From an uncultured Ilumatobacter sp. (lineage in GTDB: Bacteria > Actinomycetota > Acidimicrobiia > Acidimicrobiales > Ilumatobacteraceae), in contig CALKNK010000013.1 in NCBI GenBank assembly GCA_938091165.1, positions 124,001-188,000 of the forward strand: a stretch of DNA of 64,000 bases, given 5' to 3'. The position numbers and the translations under genes are program-made. The notes below the pieces were generated by a model. It did no database searches, had not been told where the DNA came from, and saw only the letters and a list, made by a program, of their open reading frames with translations. This document shows positions 1 to 9,142 of this stretch, piece after piece; the stretch's first letter is position 1; every line of letters starts with the position of its first letter.

Positions 1-1062
1 GTCAAATGAGCCATCGGCGATCGCAGTACGCATCCGGTGCATCAAATGAAAGGTCCACGCGACATTGTGAATGGACAGCAAGCGCGAAGCTGTCGGCTCG
101 CCGACCTGGAGCAGATGTCGGATGTAACCCCGGCTATGTCGGGCACAGACCTCACACGGGCACTGCTCGTCCAGTGGTTCGTCAAGTTCGGCATTTCGAG
201 CGGCTTTGGCTTGGAACCGGCCTGTTGATGTAAGAGCTGTTCCATGCCGGCCCAGTCGTGTCTGCATCACGCAATCGAACTGGTCCACTCCGAGTGCAAC
301 CGCTTCGATCAGCGAAGCAGGGTCGCCGACTCCCATCAGGTAGCGCGGCTGATCGGCTGGAAGGTGCTCGATTGCCGAAGCCAGCGCCGGAAGCATTTCT
401 TGGCGCGACTCCCCGACAGACAAGCCGCCAATTCCGTACCCGTCAAAGCCGACGTCGACGGTCCGCTGAGCACTCTCGGCACGCATCGCCGGACTGACGC
501 CACCCTGCACGATGCCGAACAGCGCCTGATCCGGCCGCGTATGCGCTGCCTTGGCCCGCTGGGCCCACGCATGCGTCCGCTCGACTGCCAAGCGGATGAC
601 CTCGGGCGGACTCGGCAGCGGCGGACAGACGTCGAGCACCATTTGAATGTCTGCGCCCAACTGTTGCTGCACGGCAACAGCAACTTCGGGCGTAAAACGA
701 TGTGACGAGCCGTCGTAGGTACTTTTGAACGTCACGCCGTCGTCGTCGACTTTCGGATCAAGCGAGAAGACCTGAAAGCCACCCGAGTCAGTCAGTGTCA
801 TCCCATCCCAACCGGTGAAGGGCCCGAGTCCACCAAACCGCTCGATGAGATCAGCTCCAGGTCGCAACATCAGGTGGTATGTGTTGCCGAGCACGATTTC
901 GGTGCCAAGTCGGTCGTAATCGGCAGCACTGAAATACTTGATAGCGCCGCGGGTACCCACTGGCATGAACAGCGGCGTCTTATACGTTCCGCGTGCCGTG
1001 TTGGCAGATCCGGTCCGGGCTGCACCGTGCGTGGCGCTGACGTCGAGGTTGACCCTGTGCAC
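1..1062 (-). CDS. tgt: Queuine/preQ1 tRNA-ribosyltransferase (3' end cut by window)
   Basis: Exchanges guanine 34 of GUN-anticodon tRNAs for the queuine precursor preQ1. The frame is open from a GTG at 1062 to the window edge (354 codons) and lacks its stop. Visible motifs are TLTDSGGFQVFSL with the active-site Asp at 92, GFDGYGIGGLSVGE at about 206-219 that shapes the base pocket, and FDCVMQTR with the expected nucleophile Asp at 263. The zinc ligands are CPCEVC at about 302-307 with a His near 333. The usual Pro of the MPTR segment is Gln here. The gene starts 9 bp after the queA stop, so it is probably co-transcribed with queA; the pair supplies queuosine. The GTG start is chosen because no better start lies between the two genes. 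Confidence 0.95.
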   Translation of the reverse strand, partial: MHRVNLDVSATHGAARTGSANTARGTYKTPLFMPVGTRGAIKYFSAADYDRLGTEIVLGNTYHLMLRPGADLIERFGGLGPFTGWDGMTLTDSGGFQVFSLDPKVDDDGVTFKSTYDGSSHRFTPEVAVAVQQQLGADIQMVLDVCPPLPSPPEVIRLAVERTHAWAQRAKAAHTRPDQALFGIVQGGVSPAMRAESAQRTVDVGFDGYGIGGLSVGESRQEMLPALASAIEHLPADQPRYLMGVGDPASLIEAVALGVDQFDCVMQTRLGRHGTALTSTGRFQAKAARNAELDEPLDEQCPCEVCARHSRGYIRHLLQVGEPTASRLLSIHNVAWTFHLMHRMRTAIADGSFD

Positions 1063-1071
1063 GCTCAGAGG

Positions 1072-2097
1072 TTAGGGGTGCTGCGACCGAGACCGCTCAA
1101 TCAACATGGCATCACCAAAAGAGAGAAATCGATACTCCTTGCGCAGCGCCTCGGCGTAGAGACTGCGCCATTCTGGTCCGAAAAACGCGTCGATCATCAT
1201 CAGCAATGTCGTTTTTGGCAGATGAAAGTTTGTCATCAGCACATCGATCAGTTGCCAGTCAAAACCCTCATGGATAAATAACTTTGTTCGCCCAGCTAAC
1301 TCACCGGTCTTCGCTGCAGACTCAAGTGCGCGGACTGCGGTGGTGCCTACTGCGACTAACCGCCCGCCCTGCTTGCGAGTTCGCAAACATGCCTCCATGG
1401 TTTCAGGCGGCACGCGATACCGCTCCGTATGCATCGGGTGGTCGAGTGGGTTCTCGGTGCTGATCGGCTGGAATGTGTCGAGTCCAACAATAAGTTCAAC
1501 GGCAACGCGATCGACCCCCCGTGCTGTGAGTCGGCTGAACAGCTCAGGAGTGAAATGCAAACCAGCAGTCGGTGCTGCAGCGCTTCCGGGCGTCGCAGCG
1601 AATACGGTTTGGTAACGATCCGGATCATCGAGTGTCGCAGTAATGTACGGCGGTAGCGGCATCTGACCGTGCTGCTCAAGGAGCTGAAGCGGGTCGGCGT
1701 CGCCGATTAAGTTGACGAAGAAGGTGTCCCCTGCGGCCGTCCGTTCGCCAATTCTGATGAGTGGCACGCCGTCGGCAAAAAGGCACTCTCGGACTTTCAA
1801 CTTTTTACCCGGGCGGATCAGGGCCTCCCACACTCGTCGGTCCGGATCAATCGCCTCGAGCAGCAGGACCTCAGCTGCCCCACCGGTCGAGCGAGTGAGC
1901 TTGAGGCGGGCAGGAATCACTCGTGTTTCGTTGACCACGAGCAGGTCGCCTGGCTGCAGCAGGTCAGGCAGATCACTGACGTGTCGATGTTGGACGGGGT
2001 TTCCCGCCACTAGAAGGCGTGCAGCATCACGCGGAGTGATCGGGACCTGCGCAATACGCTCATCCGGGAGGACGTAGTCGAAGTCGGAAAGCTGCAC
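1072..2097 (-). CDS. queA: S-adenosylmethionine:tRNA ribosyltransferase-isomerase
   Basis: Transfers and rearranges the ribosyl group of SAM onto preQ1 in tRNA, giving epoxyqueuosine. The protein opens with the family hallmark LSDFDYVLPDERIAQ and contains DLLVVNETRVIPARL, TAGLHFTPEL and FHLPKTTLLMM, all typical of QueA, over about 341 residues (normal length). I use the GTG at 2097, which starts right at the conserved N-terminus; a TTG at 2106 in the same frame is an alternative giving three more residues. It lies 32 bp after the ruvB stop and just upstream of tgt, which carries out the preceding step of the same pathway. Confidence 0.95.
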   Translation of the reverse strand: MQLSDFDYVLPDERIAQVPITPRDAARLLVAGNPVQHRHVSDLPDLLQPGDLLVVNETRVIPARLKLTRSTGGAAEVLLLEAIDPDRRVWEALIRPGKKLKVRECLFADGVPLIRIGERTAAGDTFFVNLIGDADPLQLLEQHGQMPLPPYITATLDDPDRYQTVFAATPGSAAAPTAGLHFTPELFSRLTARGVDRVAVELIVGLDTFQPISTENPLDHPMHTERYRVPPETMEACLRTRKQGGRLVAVGTTAVRALESAAKTGELAGRTKLFIHEGFDWQLIDVLMTNFHLPKTTLLMMIDAFFGPEWRSLYAEALRKEYRFLSFGDAMLIERSRSQHP

Positions 2098-2129
2098 GCA
2101 GGACAATGCTAGGAGCGAGCGACAAAAGT

Positions 2130-3167
2130 TCAGTCGAAGAGTGAACCGTTCTGGACTTTCGCAGGCGCCATGATGCCCACGTGGTCGTAAGCCGCAGCGA
2201 GCGCTATTCGACCTCGCGGAGTGCGAGCGATCATTCCCTGCGTGATGAGGAACGGTTCGTAGACGTCCTCGACGGTTTCCGGCTGCTCGCCAACGCTAAT
2301 CGCCAATGTCGACAAGCCGACAGGTCCCCCATGAAACTGCTTGCACAGCGCCACGAGCAAGGCCCGATCGACCTTGTCGAGCCCACGGCCGTCAACGCCG
2401 AATAGCGCTAGCCCTTCCTCTGCCACCTTTGCAGTTATCGATCCGTCTGCCCGTACTTCGGCGAAGTCGCGCACACGTCGCAGTAGCCGGTTTGCGATAC
2501 GCGGTGTTCCGCGGGACCGTCGAGCAATTTCGAAAGCGCCCTGCAGATCGATTGAGATGTCAAAAATCCCAGCCGCCCGCACGACGATTGCTTGCAGTTC
2601 GTCGTGGTCGTAGTAGTCGAGCCGCGCCACCAGACCGAACCGGTCACGAAGCGGACCAGTGATCATGCCGGTCCGGGTGGTGGCGCCGACAAGCGTGAAG
2701 GGCGGCATCGTGAGCCGGATACTCGAGGCTGCAGGCCCCTTTCCAACCACGATGTCGAGCTGAAAGTCCTCCATCGCTGGGTACAGGATTTCTTCGACGA
2801 CTCGGTTGAGCCGGTGGATTTCGTCGATGAACAGCACGTCGTGGTCTTCAAGTTTGGTGAGGATTGCTGCGAGGTCTCCGGCTCGTTCAAGGGCCGGACC
2901 CGAAGTGATGTGTAACTGAGTGCCCATCTCTGTTGCCACGATGCCGGCCAGCGTGGTCTTGCCAAGTCCGGGTGGACCGGCGAACAGCAAGTGATCAACC
3001 GGCTGTTCGCGGCGCCGAGCTGCCTCCATTACGATCGCAAGATGCTCTTTGAGCTCATGCTGGCCAATGAAGTCATCGAGCGCCCGGGGGCGAATACCCT
3101 CCTCCAGTTCGACCTCACCGACATTAATCTCATGGCCGACTCCGGGGTCGAGGAATTCATCACGCAT
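2130..3167 (-). CDS. ruvB: Holliday junction branch migration helicase RuvB
   Basis: AAA+ motor that with RuvA drives branch migration of Holliday junctions during recombinational repair. Seen: Walker [11 protein letters not shown], Walker [11 protein letters not shown], sensor I VGATTRTG, the conserved GPLRDRFG segment and a C-terminal winged-helix part ([15 protein letters not shown]), in 345 residues, the standard size. The open frame runs 201 bp further upstream, but that part overlaps ruvA and has no RuvB similarity, so I take the ATG at 3167 (MRDEFLDPG). This start lies 16 bp after the ruvA stop in a ruvC-ruvA-ruvB operon. Confidence 0.97.
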   Translation of the reverse strand: MRDEFLDPGVGHEINVGEVELEEGIRPRALDDFIGQHELKEHLAIVMEAARRREQPVDHLLFAGPPGLGKTTLAGIVATEMGTQLHITSGPALERAGDLAAILTKLEDHDVLFIDEIHRLNRVVEEILYPAMEDFQLDIVVGKGPAASSIRLTMPPFTLVGATTRTGMITGPLRDRFGLVARLDYYDHDELQAIVVRAAGIFDISIDLQGAFEIARRSRGTPRIANRLLRRVRDFAEVRADGSITAKVAEEGLALFGVDGRGLDKVDRALLVALCKQFHGGPVGLSTLAISVGEQPETVEDVYEPFLITQGMIARTPRGRIALAAAYDHVGIMAPAKVQNGSLFD

Positions 3168-3183
3168 GATGCAGCAGTCCGTT

Positions 3184-3771
3184 TCAGCTCTTGGACAATG
3201 TCTTGAGTGCGTCACGCAACAACGTGGCCGAGTCCGCATCACTCGGTAGTTGACGCAAGACATTGCGGATCTCATCAGTTCCGTAGCCGAGGCCTGCGAG
3301 CGCCTCGCGGACATCTGCAACGCTTGAATGACCGCCAGCGGTACCAGATCCGTCTCCATCAAGTACATCGAGTGACAACCGATTTTTTAGCTCGACGATG
3401 AGCCGTTCTGCGGTCTTTTTGCCGACCTTAGGCACCAGCTGCAACGCAGCGATGTCATTATTGGTAACGATGTCGACCAGTGAAGCTGGCGGGTGCGTGG
3501 CCAGCACCGACATCGCCATAGCCGGGCCAACCCCATGAGTCGCAAGCAGAATCTGGAACGTCGCTTTGTCCTCTTTCGACGTGAACCCAAACAAGGTCTG
3601 TGCGTCTTCACGGATGTGATGATGAATCAGCAGGAAAGTGGGGGTTCCGGGCTCAAGTTCGGGGATTACACGTTGCGACACACTGACGAGGTAGCCAACG
3701 CCTCCGGCTTCGAGAAGGACCGTACCGTCAACATTGCGGTCAAGAATCTCTCCGCGAAGCGACCCGATCAT
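3184..3771 (-). CDS. ruvA: Holliday junction DNA helicase subunit RuvA
   Basis: Binds the four-way junction as a tetramer and loads RuvB. The 195-residue protein begins [13 protein letters not shown], the standard OB-fold start. It has helix-hairpin-helix segments around [17 protein letters not shown] and [18 protein letters not shown]. The C-terminal domain III ([15 protein letters not shown]) contacts RuvB. Its first codons overlap the ruvC stop by 4 bp, so the two are translationally coupled. Confidence 0.97.
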   Translation of the reverse strand: MIGSLRGEILDRNVDGTVLLEAGGVGYLVSVSQRVIPELEPGTPTFLLIHHHIREDAQTLFGFTSKEDKATFQILLATHGVGPAMAMSVLATHPPASLVDIVTNNDIAALQLVPKVGKKTAERLIVELKNRLSLDVLDGDGSGTAGGHSSVADVREALAGLGYGTDEIRNVLRQLPSDADSATLLRDALKTLSKS

Positions 3772-4313
3772 GAGCTTGCCGCCTGCCGGAGGCTACGCCC
3801 GATCGGCGACATGGCGAGATGGCAGAGTGCCAATGCCGCTGCATCTGCGGCGTCGGCTGGTCGAGGCAGCGTGGTCAGCTTCAGGCGAACCTGCACCATC
3901 TTCTGCACCTGTTCCTTGCCAGCGCCACCCCAGCCGGCGACGGCGTCTTTTACTTGGTTGGGAGTGTATTGGATAACCTCACAACCCGCTAGCGCCGCTT
4001 CGGCGAGCGCTAGACCGCTCGCCTGACCGACGCTCATGGCGGTCCGAACATTGACCTGAAAGAACACCTGCTCCACAGCAACGGCCTTGGGCTTGAATTC
4101 GGCGATCAGAGCCGCGAACTCGGTCCTTAAGGCGCCGAGCCGCTGCGGTAGCGGATCGGTCTTCGGTGTTCGAATGACTCCCATTGACACCGCAGTTGCC
4201 GATCCAGGGCCCCACCCGTCGATGACAGCAAAGCCACACCGGGTGAGGCCAGGGTCGATACCAAGTACTCGGGTAGTCACCCCTGAGCTGGTATCGACGC
4301 TATTTGCGAACAT
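3768..4313 (-). CDS. ruvC: Crossover junction endodeoxyribonuclease RuvC
   Basis: Resolves Holliday junctions by paired nicks. RNase-H-fold acidic residues are visible: the Asp of VLGIDPGLTRCGFAV, the Glu of KAVAVEQVFFQVN, and the Asp cluster DAADAAALALCHL near the C-terminus. The full open frame has 181 residues from an ATG at 4313. A GTG at 4280 (VTTRVLGIDPG) would remove a non-conserved 11-residue leader, and since most RuvC proteins begin almost at the first Asp strand it is a serious alternative. It is first in ruvCAB and follows the peroxiredoxin gene by about 27 bp. Confidence 0.95.
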   Translation of the reverse strand: MFANSVDTSSGVTTRVLGIDPGLTRCGFAVIDGWGPGSATAVSMGVIRTPKTDPLPQRLGALRTEFAALIAEFKPKAVAVEQVFFQVNVRTAMSVGQASGLALAEAALAGCEVIQYTPNQVKDAVAGWGGAGKEQVQKMVQVRLKLTTLPRPADAADAAALALCHLAMSPIGRSLRQAASS

Positions 4314-4340
4314 AGGTTCGTAGCGTACTAGGTTGAGCAG

Positions 4341-4796
4341 TCAGGAAGTGAGTTTCTCTAATTCGTCGACTAATTCGCTCAGGGGGCGATACGTGAGTCC
4401 TGCGATGGCCCGGTGAACGTACCGAACGATGCCGTCACGGTCAATGATAAACACGCTCCGGCGGGGATAGCCGAGCGGCCCTAACGTCCCGTAGGTCTCC
4501 GCAACTGACTTATCGACGTCTGCAAGGAGCGGAAATGCAAATTCGTGCCTACCGGCGAAGTCTTCGTGACTTGTCACGTCCTGCGCTGCGATTGCTAGTA
4601 CCTGCGCATCAAGGTTGGCGAACTGTTCGAGACCTTCGTTGTAGCTGTTGAGCTGCTTCGTACAGACCGGCGAGTCGTCTCCCGGGTAAAACACGAGGAC
4701 GACCAACTTGTTCGCAAACTCGGCCAAGGAGTAGCTGCGTCCACCCGTACCGGGCAAATCGAAGTCAGGAGCGGTTTCGCCGACTGAGAGACTCAC
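4341..4796 (-). CDS. Peroxiredoxin, Bcp/PrxQ-like, single cysteine
   Basis: Thiol peroxidase of the AhpC/TSA family, expected to reduce hydrogen or alkyl peroxides in the cytoplasm. The 151-residue protein has the thioredoxin-like strand VVLVFYPGDDSPVC with the peroxidatic Cys at 45, and the later PRRSVFIIDRDG strand. It is the only Cys in the protein: the resolving Cys found five residues later in E. coli Bcp is Asn here. It would therefore need an outside thiol; mycothiol is plausible since mshC is in this window, but that is inference. The start overlaps the yebC stop by 4 bp, so it is coupled to yebC. Confidence 0.9.
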   Translation of the reverse strand: MSLSVGETAPDFDLPGTGGRSYSLAEFANKLVVLVFYPGDDSPVCTKQLNSYNEGLEQFANLDAQVLAIAAQDVTSHEDFAGRHEFAFPLLADVDKSVAETYGTLGPLGYPRRSVFIIDRDGIVRYVHRAIAGLTYRPLSELVDELEKLTS

Positions 4797-5539
4797 TCGG
4801 CAACCTCTTCCATTAAGTCATCGCTCATATCGAAGTTCGAAAAGACGTCCTGAACGTCATCGTTATCTTCTAGCGCCTCGAGAATTCGAAGGATCGCTTT
4901 GGCATCTTTCGCGTCGGTGACTGGTACGAGGTTCTCGGCCATCATGGGCGAATCCGCGGACTGCACCGTAAATCCTCTGGTCTCAAGCGCCATTTTAATC
5001 TCATACACCGGCGACGGGTCCGACGTCACCTGAAAGGCGTCACCTACCCGCACCATGTCTTCGGCGCCTGCTTCGAGAGCCGCCATCATTAGTTCGTCTT
5101 CGTCGGTACTCGCACTGACCATGATGACGCCCTTGCGGGCGAACTGCCAGCCCACTGCTCCGGGTTCGGCCATCGACCCGCCGAGCTTGCTGAAGATCTG
5201 ACGGATGTCAGCGCCCGACCGATTGCGATTGTCGGTGAGCACGTCGATCATGAGGGCTGCCCCGCCTGGAGCGTATCCCTCGTACATGATGCTCTCGTAG
5301 GCATTTCCTTCAGCGTTTCCGCTCCCCCGTTTGACAGCACGATCGATTGCTTCGTTGGTCATCTGCGCCGCCTTAGCCTTCTGAACGGCCGTTCTGAGTG
5401 TCGGGTTCATGTCGACGTCGCCGCCGCCCTTGGCGGCGACTTCTATCTGGCGGGCAAGTTTGGCGAAAAGCTTGCCCCGCTTCGCGTCAGTGGCACCTTT
5501 CTTATGTTTGATTGTTGCCCATTTGGAATGGCCGGACAT
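4793..5539 (-). CDS. yebC: YebC/PmpR family regulator
   Basis: Member of the YebC family, described as transcriptional regulators and, for some members, as ribosome-associated factors easing translation of difficult proline stretches. The 248-residue sequence starts with the diagnostic MSGHSKWATIKHKKG and has the acidic central domain (YEGYAPGGAALMIDVLTDN) and the C-terminal DNDDVQDVFSNFD signature. In many genomes it sits next to ruvC, as here with only the peroxiredoxin gene between. It overlaps that gene by 4 bp. Confidence 0.95.
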   Translation of the reverse strand: MSGHSKWATIKHKKGATDAKRGKLFAKLARQIEVAAKGGGDVDMNPTLRTAVQKAKAAQMTNEAIDRAVKRGSGNAEGNAYESIMYEGYAPGGAALMIDVLTDNRNRSGADIRQIFSKLGGSMAEPGAVGWQFARKGVIMVSASTDEDELMMAALEAGAEDMVRVGDAFQVTSDPSPVYEIKMALETRGFTVQSADSPMMAENLVPVTDAKDAKAILRILEALEDNDDVQDVFSNFDMSDDLMEEVAE

Positions 5540-5557
5540 ACGAGAATCCCTTTGTTT

Positions 5558-6175
5558 TCAGTTTCCGGTGAGTTGAGCGACGAACAGTTCGTGAAGTCGG
5601 GTGTCGTGAGTCAGTTCCGGGTGGAATGCTGCCACCGTACAGGTTCCATCCCGAACGAGAACAGGAACGCCGTCGTGCGTAGCCAGGATGTCAACTGCAG
5701 CACCGACATGCTCTACCCGAGGTGCTCTAATAAACACTGCGTGAAAGGGGGATGCAAGCCCGGCGACGTTGAGATCCGTTTCGAAGCTGTCGAGCTGGCG
5801 GCCGTACCCGTTGCGGCGCACCGTGACGTCGACCAGGCCGAAACCGCGCTGATCTGGTCGACCGTCAAGCACATTCGAAGCACAAAGAATCATCCCAGCA
5901 CAGGTGCCAAAGACCGGCATCCCATCAACGAACAAGTCACCCAACGGTTCTCTGAGACCACTGGTGTCGAGGAGCATCGACATCGTTGTGCTTTCACCGC
6001 CAGGCAAAATGAGGGCATCAACACCTTTCAGGTGCTCAGGCCGCGTGACTAGTCGCGCCTGAACGTTAAGCGAAGCGAGGCGATCGAAGTGAGTCGAGAA
6101 CGCGCCCTGCAGTGCCAGCACCCCGACCACTGGGCCTGAAGTCTCAGCGGATCGATTCACCAACCGCGGATTCAC
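5558..6175 (-). CDS. pdxT: Pyridoxal 5'-phosphate synthase glutaminase subunit
   Basis: Class I glutamine amidotransferase that feeds ammonia to PdxS for pyridoxal phosphate synthesis. Motifs: [12 protein letters not shown] at the N-terminus, the oxyanion loop LPGGEST, nucleophile elbow VFGTCAGM with the catalytic Cys, and the His/Glu pair in AAFHPELT. The first codons are ambiguous because a 15-bp tandem duplication creates two equivalent GTG candidates. The one at 6175 overlaps the pdxS stop in a GTGA arrangement; the one at 6160 gives a protein five residues shorter. A TTG at 6178 is also in frame. Confidence 0.95.
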   Translation of the reverse strand: MNPRLVNRSAETSGPVVGVLALQGAFSTHFDRLASLNVQARLVTRPEHLKGVDALILPGGESTTMSMLLDTSGLREPLGDLFVDGMPVFGTCAGMILCASNVLDGRPDQRGFGLVDVTVRRNGYGRQLDSFETDLNVAGLASPFHAVFIRAPRVEHVGAAVDILATHDGVPVLVRDGTCTVAAFHPELTHDTRLHELFVAQLTGN

Positions 6176-6183
6176 CAACCGCG
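6154..6183. repeat. Exact 15-bp tandem duplication at the pdxS stop / pdxT start
   Basis: The 15-mer GATTCACCAACCGCG (plus strand) occurs twice without spacer, 6154-6168 and 6169-6183. Read on the coding strand each copy contains GGTTGGTGAATC; the upstream copy supplies the end of pdxS (Gly-Trp-stop) and a GTG candidate for pdxT, and the second copy repeats the same GTG in frame. It looks like a replication-slippage duplication that kept the pdxT frame because 15 is a multiple of three. Confidence 0.9.
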
Positions 6184-7056
6184 TTCGGCGTACTTGACAT
6201 TGATTTCGTCCATCCCGATGCCGGTCATTGGGGCACCGAGGCCACGGCTGACCTTAGCCAGGATGTCGGCGTCTTGGTAGTGAGTCGTTGCTTCGACGAT
6301 CGCCTTCGCACGCGGCGATGGGTCATCAGACTTGAAGATGCCCGAACCGACAAAGACAGCATCTGCACCGAGTTGCATTGCAAGCGCTGCGTCGGCGGGC
6401 GTTGCGAGACCTCCGGCACAGAACAGCGGGACCGGAAGCTTGCCGGTCAGTGCGATCTCCTGCACCAGCGGTAGCGGCGCCTGCAGGTCTTTGGCCCAGC
6501 CGAACAACTCAGCTTCATCTGCCTGCGTTATGCGTTTAACGTCGCCGAGGATCGACCGAAGATGGCGGACCGCTTCGACGACGTTACCCGTCCCGGCTTC
6601 ACCCTTCGAACGGATCATCGCTGCGCCTTCGGAAATACGCCTCAGGGCTTCACCGAGGCTGGTCGCGCCGCACACGAATGGTACATCGAATGCCATCTTG
6701 TCAATGTGGTAGGCCTCGTCGGCGGGGGTTAGAACTTCGGACTCGTCGATAAAGTCGACGCCCAACGATTGGATGATTTGCGCTTCGACAAAGTGACCGA
6801 TGCGCACTTTCGCCATTACCGGAATCGAACACACGGCCTGGATGCCGTCGATCATTTCAGGGTCGCTCATTCGGGCCACACCGCCGTCGACTCGGATGTC
6901 GGCCGGAACCCGCTCTAGCGCCATCACGGCAACAGCACCTGCGTCTTCTGCGACTTTAGCTTGCTCGGGGTTTACGACGTCCATGATGACGCCGCCCTTC
7001 ATCATTTCGGCCAACCCCCGCTTGACGGGAAACGTTCCGGTGCTTTCAGCGCTCAT
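6172..7056 (-). CDS. pdxS: Pyridoxal 5'-phosphate synthase subunit PdxS
   Basis: TIM-barrel synthase that condenses ribose 5-phosphate, glyceraldehyde 3-phosphate and ammonia into PLP (DXP-independent route). The 294-residue sequence has the expected landmarks: [15 protein letters not shown], the active-site Asp in [12 protein letters not shown], the catalytic Lys in [13 protein letters not shown], the phosphate-binding [11 protein letters not shown] and [10 protein letters not shown], and the end KYAERGW. pdxT follows immediately with overlap, so the two subunits are made together. As in mycobacteria, pdxS-pdxT precede yebC and ruvCAB. Confidence 0.97.
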   Translation of the reverse strand: MSAESTGTFPVKRGLAEMMKGGVIMDVVNPEQAKVAEDAGAVAVMALERVPADIRVDGGVARMSDPEMIDGIQAVCSIPVMAKVRIGHFVEAQIIQSLGVDFIDESEVLTPADEAYHIDKMAFDVPFVCGATSLGEALRRISEGAAMIRSKGEAGTGNVVEAVRHLRSILGDVKRITQADEAELFGWAKDLQAPLPLVQEIALTGKLPVPLFCAGGLATPADAALAMQLGADAVFVGSGIFKSDDPSPRAKAIVEATTHYQDADILAKVSRGLGAPMTGIGMDEINVKYAERGW

Positions 7057-7100
7057 GGGTACAGGCTACTTTCGCTGAACCGAACCCGCCCGATCGTTTG

Positions 7101-8231
7101 TCAGGAAACTTCGAAGAGTGGTGTCTCGCCTGGCGTGCTGACCTCGACTAGCTCGACCCACGTCTGCCCGGGGGTCAATGCGATGATCTGCTCGCCGTCG
7201 ATTGTCAACATAAATGGTGCGGTCGCAAGTTCACGACTCCAGGTGCCGGAAAGGTACTCGCCATTACTGAAGACCGACACGCGGCCCGAGCCGACTGTGA
7301 TCGCTTCTGGAGAATTTGCATCGATGGCGCTCTGGCGATAGTCGACACCGAGAACCACGACGTTTTCAGCTCCGATCCGTCCATAGGTCTTGTCGACGTG
7401 GGCTTCGCCCTCCTGAGAGCGCTCGTAGCGTTGTTCTTCGTCATTCCAGGTCCACTCGATGTCATTGCTGCCGATCGAGAACGACACATTCTCCCCGGGA
7501 GCACCGGCGAAAACTTGGCCGTTATTGAGGTAGCCAAACTGCGCTGGAGGAGCGCCTGGGTGGCCTTCTGGCGTGAGCGCGTAAAGCGCTTCGGAGTTGG
7601 AGTACAGGTTGTGCGGTGCGGATCCTGGACCCCGGTAGTAGCTGCCTGAGTTCGTCGGAGCACCGATGTCAATCAGCGGCGATGATCGAACCAATGCTGT
7701 AACCCCAGCGTTGCCGCCGCTCCATGCAAACAGAGGCTCATTGAATGAGCTGAGCAATGCGACGTCTTGCTCACGGCCGGAACGAATCGGTCCCAACGGG
7801 TCAGCGTCCTGCGTGTGGAGCACGGCTGCGAAACGAGTGAGGGAGCCCTCGACTTTTTCTTCGAAGACAATGTCCGCGACAGCTAAACCGGAGTGGTTGC
7901 GGCGCGCAGCCGGGTGGTTATCGATCTTGACTGCCATTGCCGGACGCTCAACAATCTCGGCCTCGCTCGCCAGCGGCTCACCAGTGAGCGGTTGTCGGAA
8001 AATAATCGGGGCGAGGGTGGTCGTCGTTGCCTCGTTAACTGTCGTTGTGACCTCGTCAACTGTCGTTGCTATCTCGCCAATGGTCGTTGTTGCCCCGTCT
8101 TGGCTCGTTTCGACAGGACTGGTAATTGCGGCTTCCTCGGACCCTCCCGAGCAGGCAGCGGCGCCCACCATTGCCACAGCGGCGAGCGCCAAGCTGCGCC
8201 GGACAGACACAAAACTTTTCATGGTCATCAA
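7101..8231 (-). CDS. DUF3048 (YerB-like) putative lipoprotein
   Basis: A secreted, probably lipid-anchored protein of the YerB/DUF3048 family, whose biochemical role is unknown to me. The N-terminus has a positive stretch (VSVRR), a hydrophobic core and a lipobox-like VGAAAC with Cys at 27. A Thr-rich linker (about 46-73) made of seven-residue repeats follows. The folded part begins near PAMAVKIDNHPAARRNHSG, the family hallmark, with IVFEEKVEGSLTRFAAVLH and GPIRSGREQD after it. Its start overlaps the htpX stop by 4 bp, placing it in a lemA-htpX-DUF3048 envelope operon. Confidence 0.88.
   Translation of the reverse strand: MMTMKSFVSVRRSLALAAVAMVGAAACSGGSEEAAITSPVETSQDGATTTIGEIATTVDEVTTTVNEATTTTLAPIIFRQPLTGEPLASEAEIVERPAMAVKIDNHPAARRNHSGLAVADIVFEEKVEGSLTRFAAVLHTQDADPLGPIRSGREQDVALLSSFNEPLFAWSGGNAGVTALVRSSPLIDIGAPTNSGSYYRGPGSAPHNLYSNSEALYALTPEGHPGAPPAQFGYLNNGQVFAGAPGENVSFSIGSNDIEWTWNDEEQRYERSQEGEAHVDKTYGRIGAENVVVLGVDYRQSAIDANSPEAITVGSGRVSVFSNGEYLSGTWSRELATAPFMLTIDGEQIIALTPGQTWVELVEVSTPGETPLFEVS
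8020..8082. repeat. Three imperfect 21-bp tandem repeats inside the DUF3048 gene
   Basis: Units at 8020-8040, 8041-8061 and 8062-8082 each begin GTCGT on the plus strand, with a looser fourth unit after them. They encode seven-residue units of the type TT(V/I)xE(A/V/I)x in the linker between the lipobox Cys and the DUF3048 domain. The length is a multiple of three, so copy-number change would alter only linker length. Confidence 0.75.
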
Positions 8232-9133
8232 AGTTCTCTCAGTAGTTCGATTCGCTCGTCGAGCGGTGGGTGGGTGTTGAATAGGTGGTGGACGGCTCGA
8301 AGTTTACCTTCGTCGCCGACCCCACTCATGGGCTGTTCAATCCACAAGTGTGCCGTAGCGGTCGACGCGCTGTGGGTCACCGTGGTGTCTTCCTTAAGCT
8401 TTTCAAGCGCAGAGATCAGTCCCGGCGGGTAACGAGTCAATTGGCACGCCGTGACATCAGCGAGGGTCTCGCGACGACGCGAGATGGCCGCCTGCATCGC
8501 CTTCGCAACGAGCGGTGAAACTATGAGAAGGGCAAAACCGATGTAAGCGATCGGATTGTTGCGGTTGTTCTGATCGCCGTGACGCGCCACTCGTCCGCCG
8601 TTCCACCACATCAGCCGAATCGCGCTGTCAGCGAGCAACGCGACCGTGCCCACCATGGTGACGGCGAGCGTCGAAACCAGGATGTCGTAGTTCTTGATGT
8701 GGCCAAGTTCGTGCGCGACCACGCCTTCGAGCTCGACACGATTCAGCTTTTCCAACAAACCCGTCGTCACTGCGATGGCCGCATGTTCAGGATTGCGTCC
8801 GGTTGCGAAGGCATTCGGCGCAGGGTCTTCAATGACGTAGACGCCGGGCTTAGGAAGTCCAGCTGCGATACAGAGGCCATCGACGAGGTTGTGAAGGCGT
8901 TGGTATTCCACCGCTGACGCTGGGCGGGCGCGACTCATGCGCAACGCGATCTTGTCTGCCTTCCAGTAGGACGCAAATGCAACTGCACCACTGAGCACAA
9001 GTGCGATGAACGTAAACAAAACGCTGTTGCCGACAACGAGGCCGATGGCGGCCCCGACCAAGGCAACGAGAACCATGAATCCGGCAACAAGCGCGAGACT
9101 CCGGCGTTTATTCGATCTAATCAACTCAAACAT
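8228..9133 (-). CDS. htpX: HtpX-type membrane zinc metalloprotease (M48)
   Basis: Integral-membrane protease expected to degrade misfolded membrane proteins. Hydrophobic segments lie at about 13-35 and 38-56, the zinc motif HELGH at 141-145 with the third ligand in SRRRETLAD, and two further hydrophobic stretches at about 152-170 and 195-215. The segment APNAFATGRNPEHAAIAVTTGLL is the family substrate-cleft region. At 301 residues it has the normal HtpX size. lemA is immediately upstream (9 bp), and LemA-HtpX pairing is common. The DUF3048 gene overlaps its end. Confidence 0.93.
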   Translation of the reverse strand: MFELIRSNKRRSLALVAGFMVLVALVGAAIGLVVGNSVLFTFIALVLSGAVAFASYWKADKIALRMSRARPASAVEYQRLHNLVDGLCIAAGLPKPGVYVIEDPAPNAFATGRNPEHAAIAVTTGLLEKLNRVELEGVVAHELGHIKNYDILVSTLAVTMVGTVALLADSAIRLMWWNGGRVARHGDQNNRNNPIAYIGFALLIVSPLVAKAMQAAISRRRETLADVTACQLTRYPPGLISALEKLKEDTTVTHSASTATAHLWIEQPMSGVGDEGKLRAVHHLFNTHPPLDERIELLREL

Positions 9134-9142
9134 GGAGATCTA

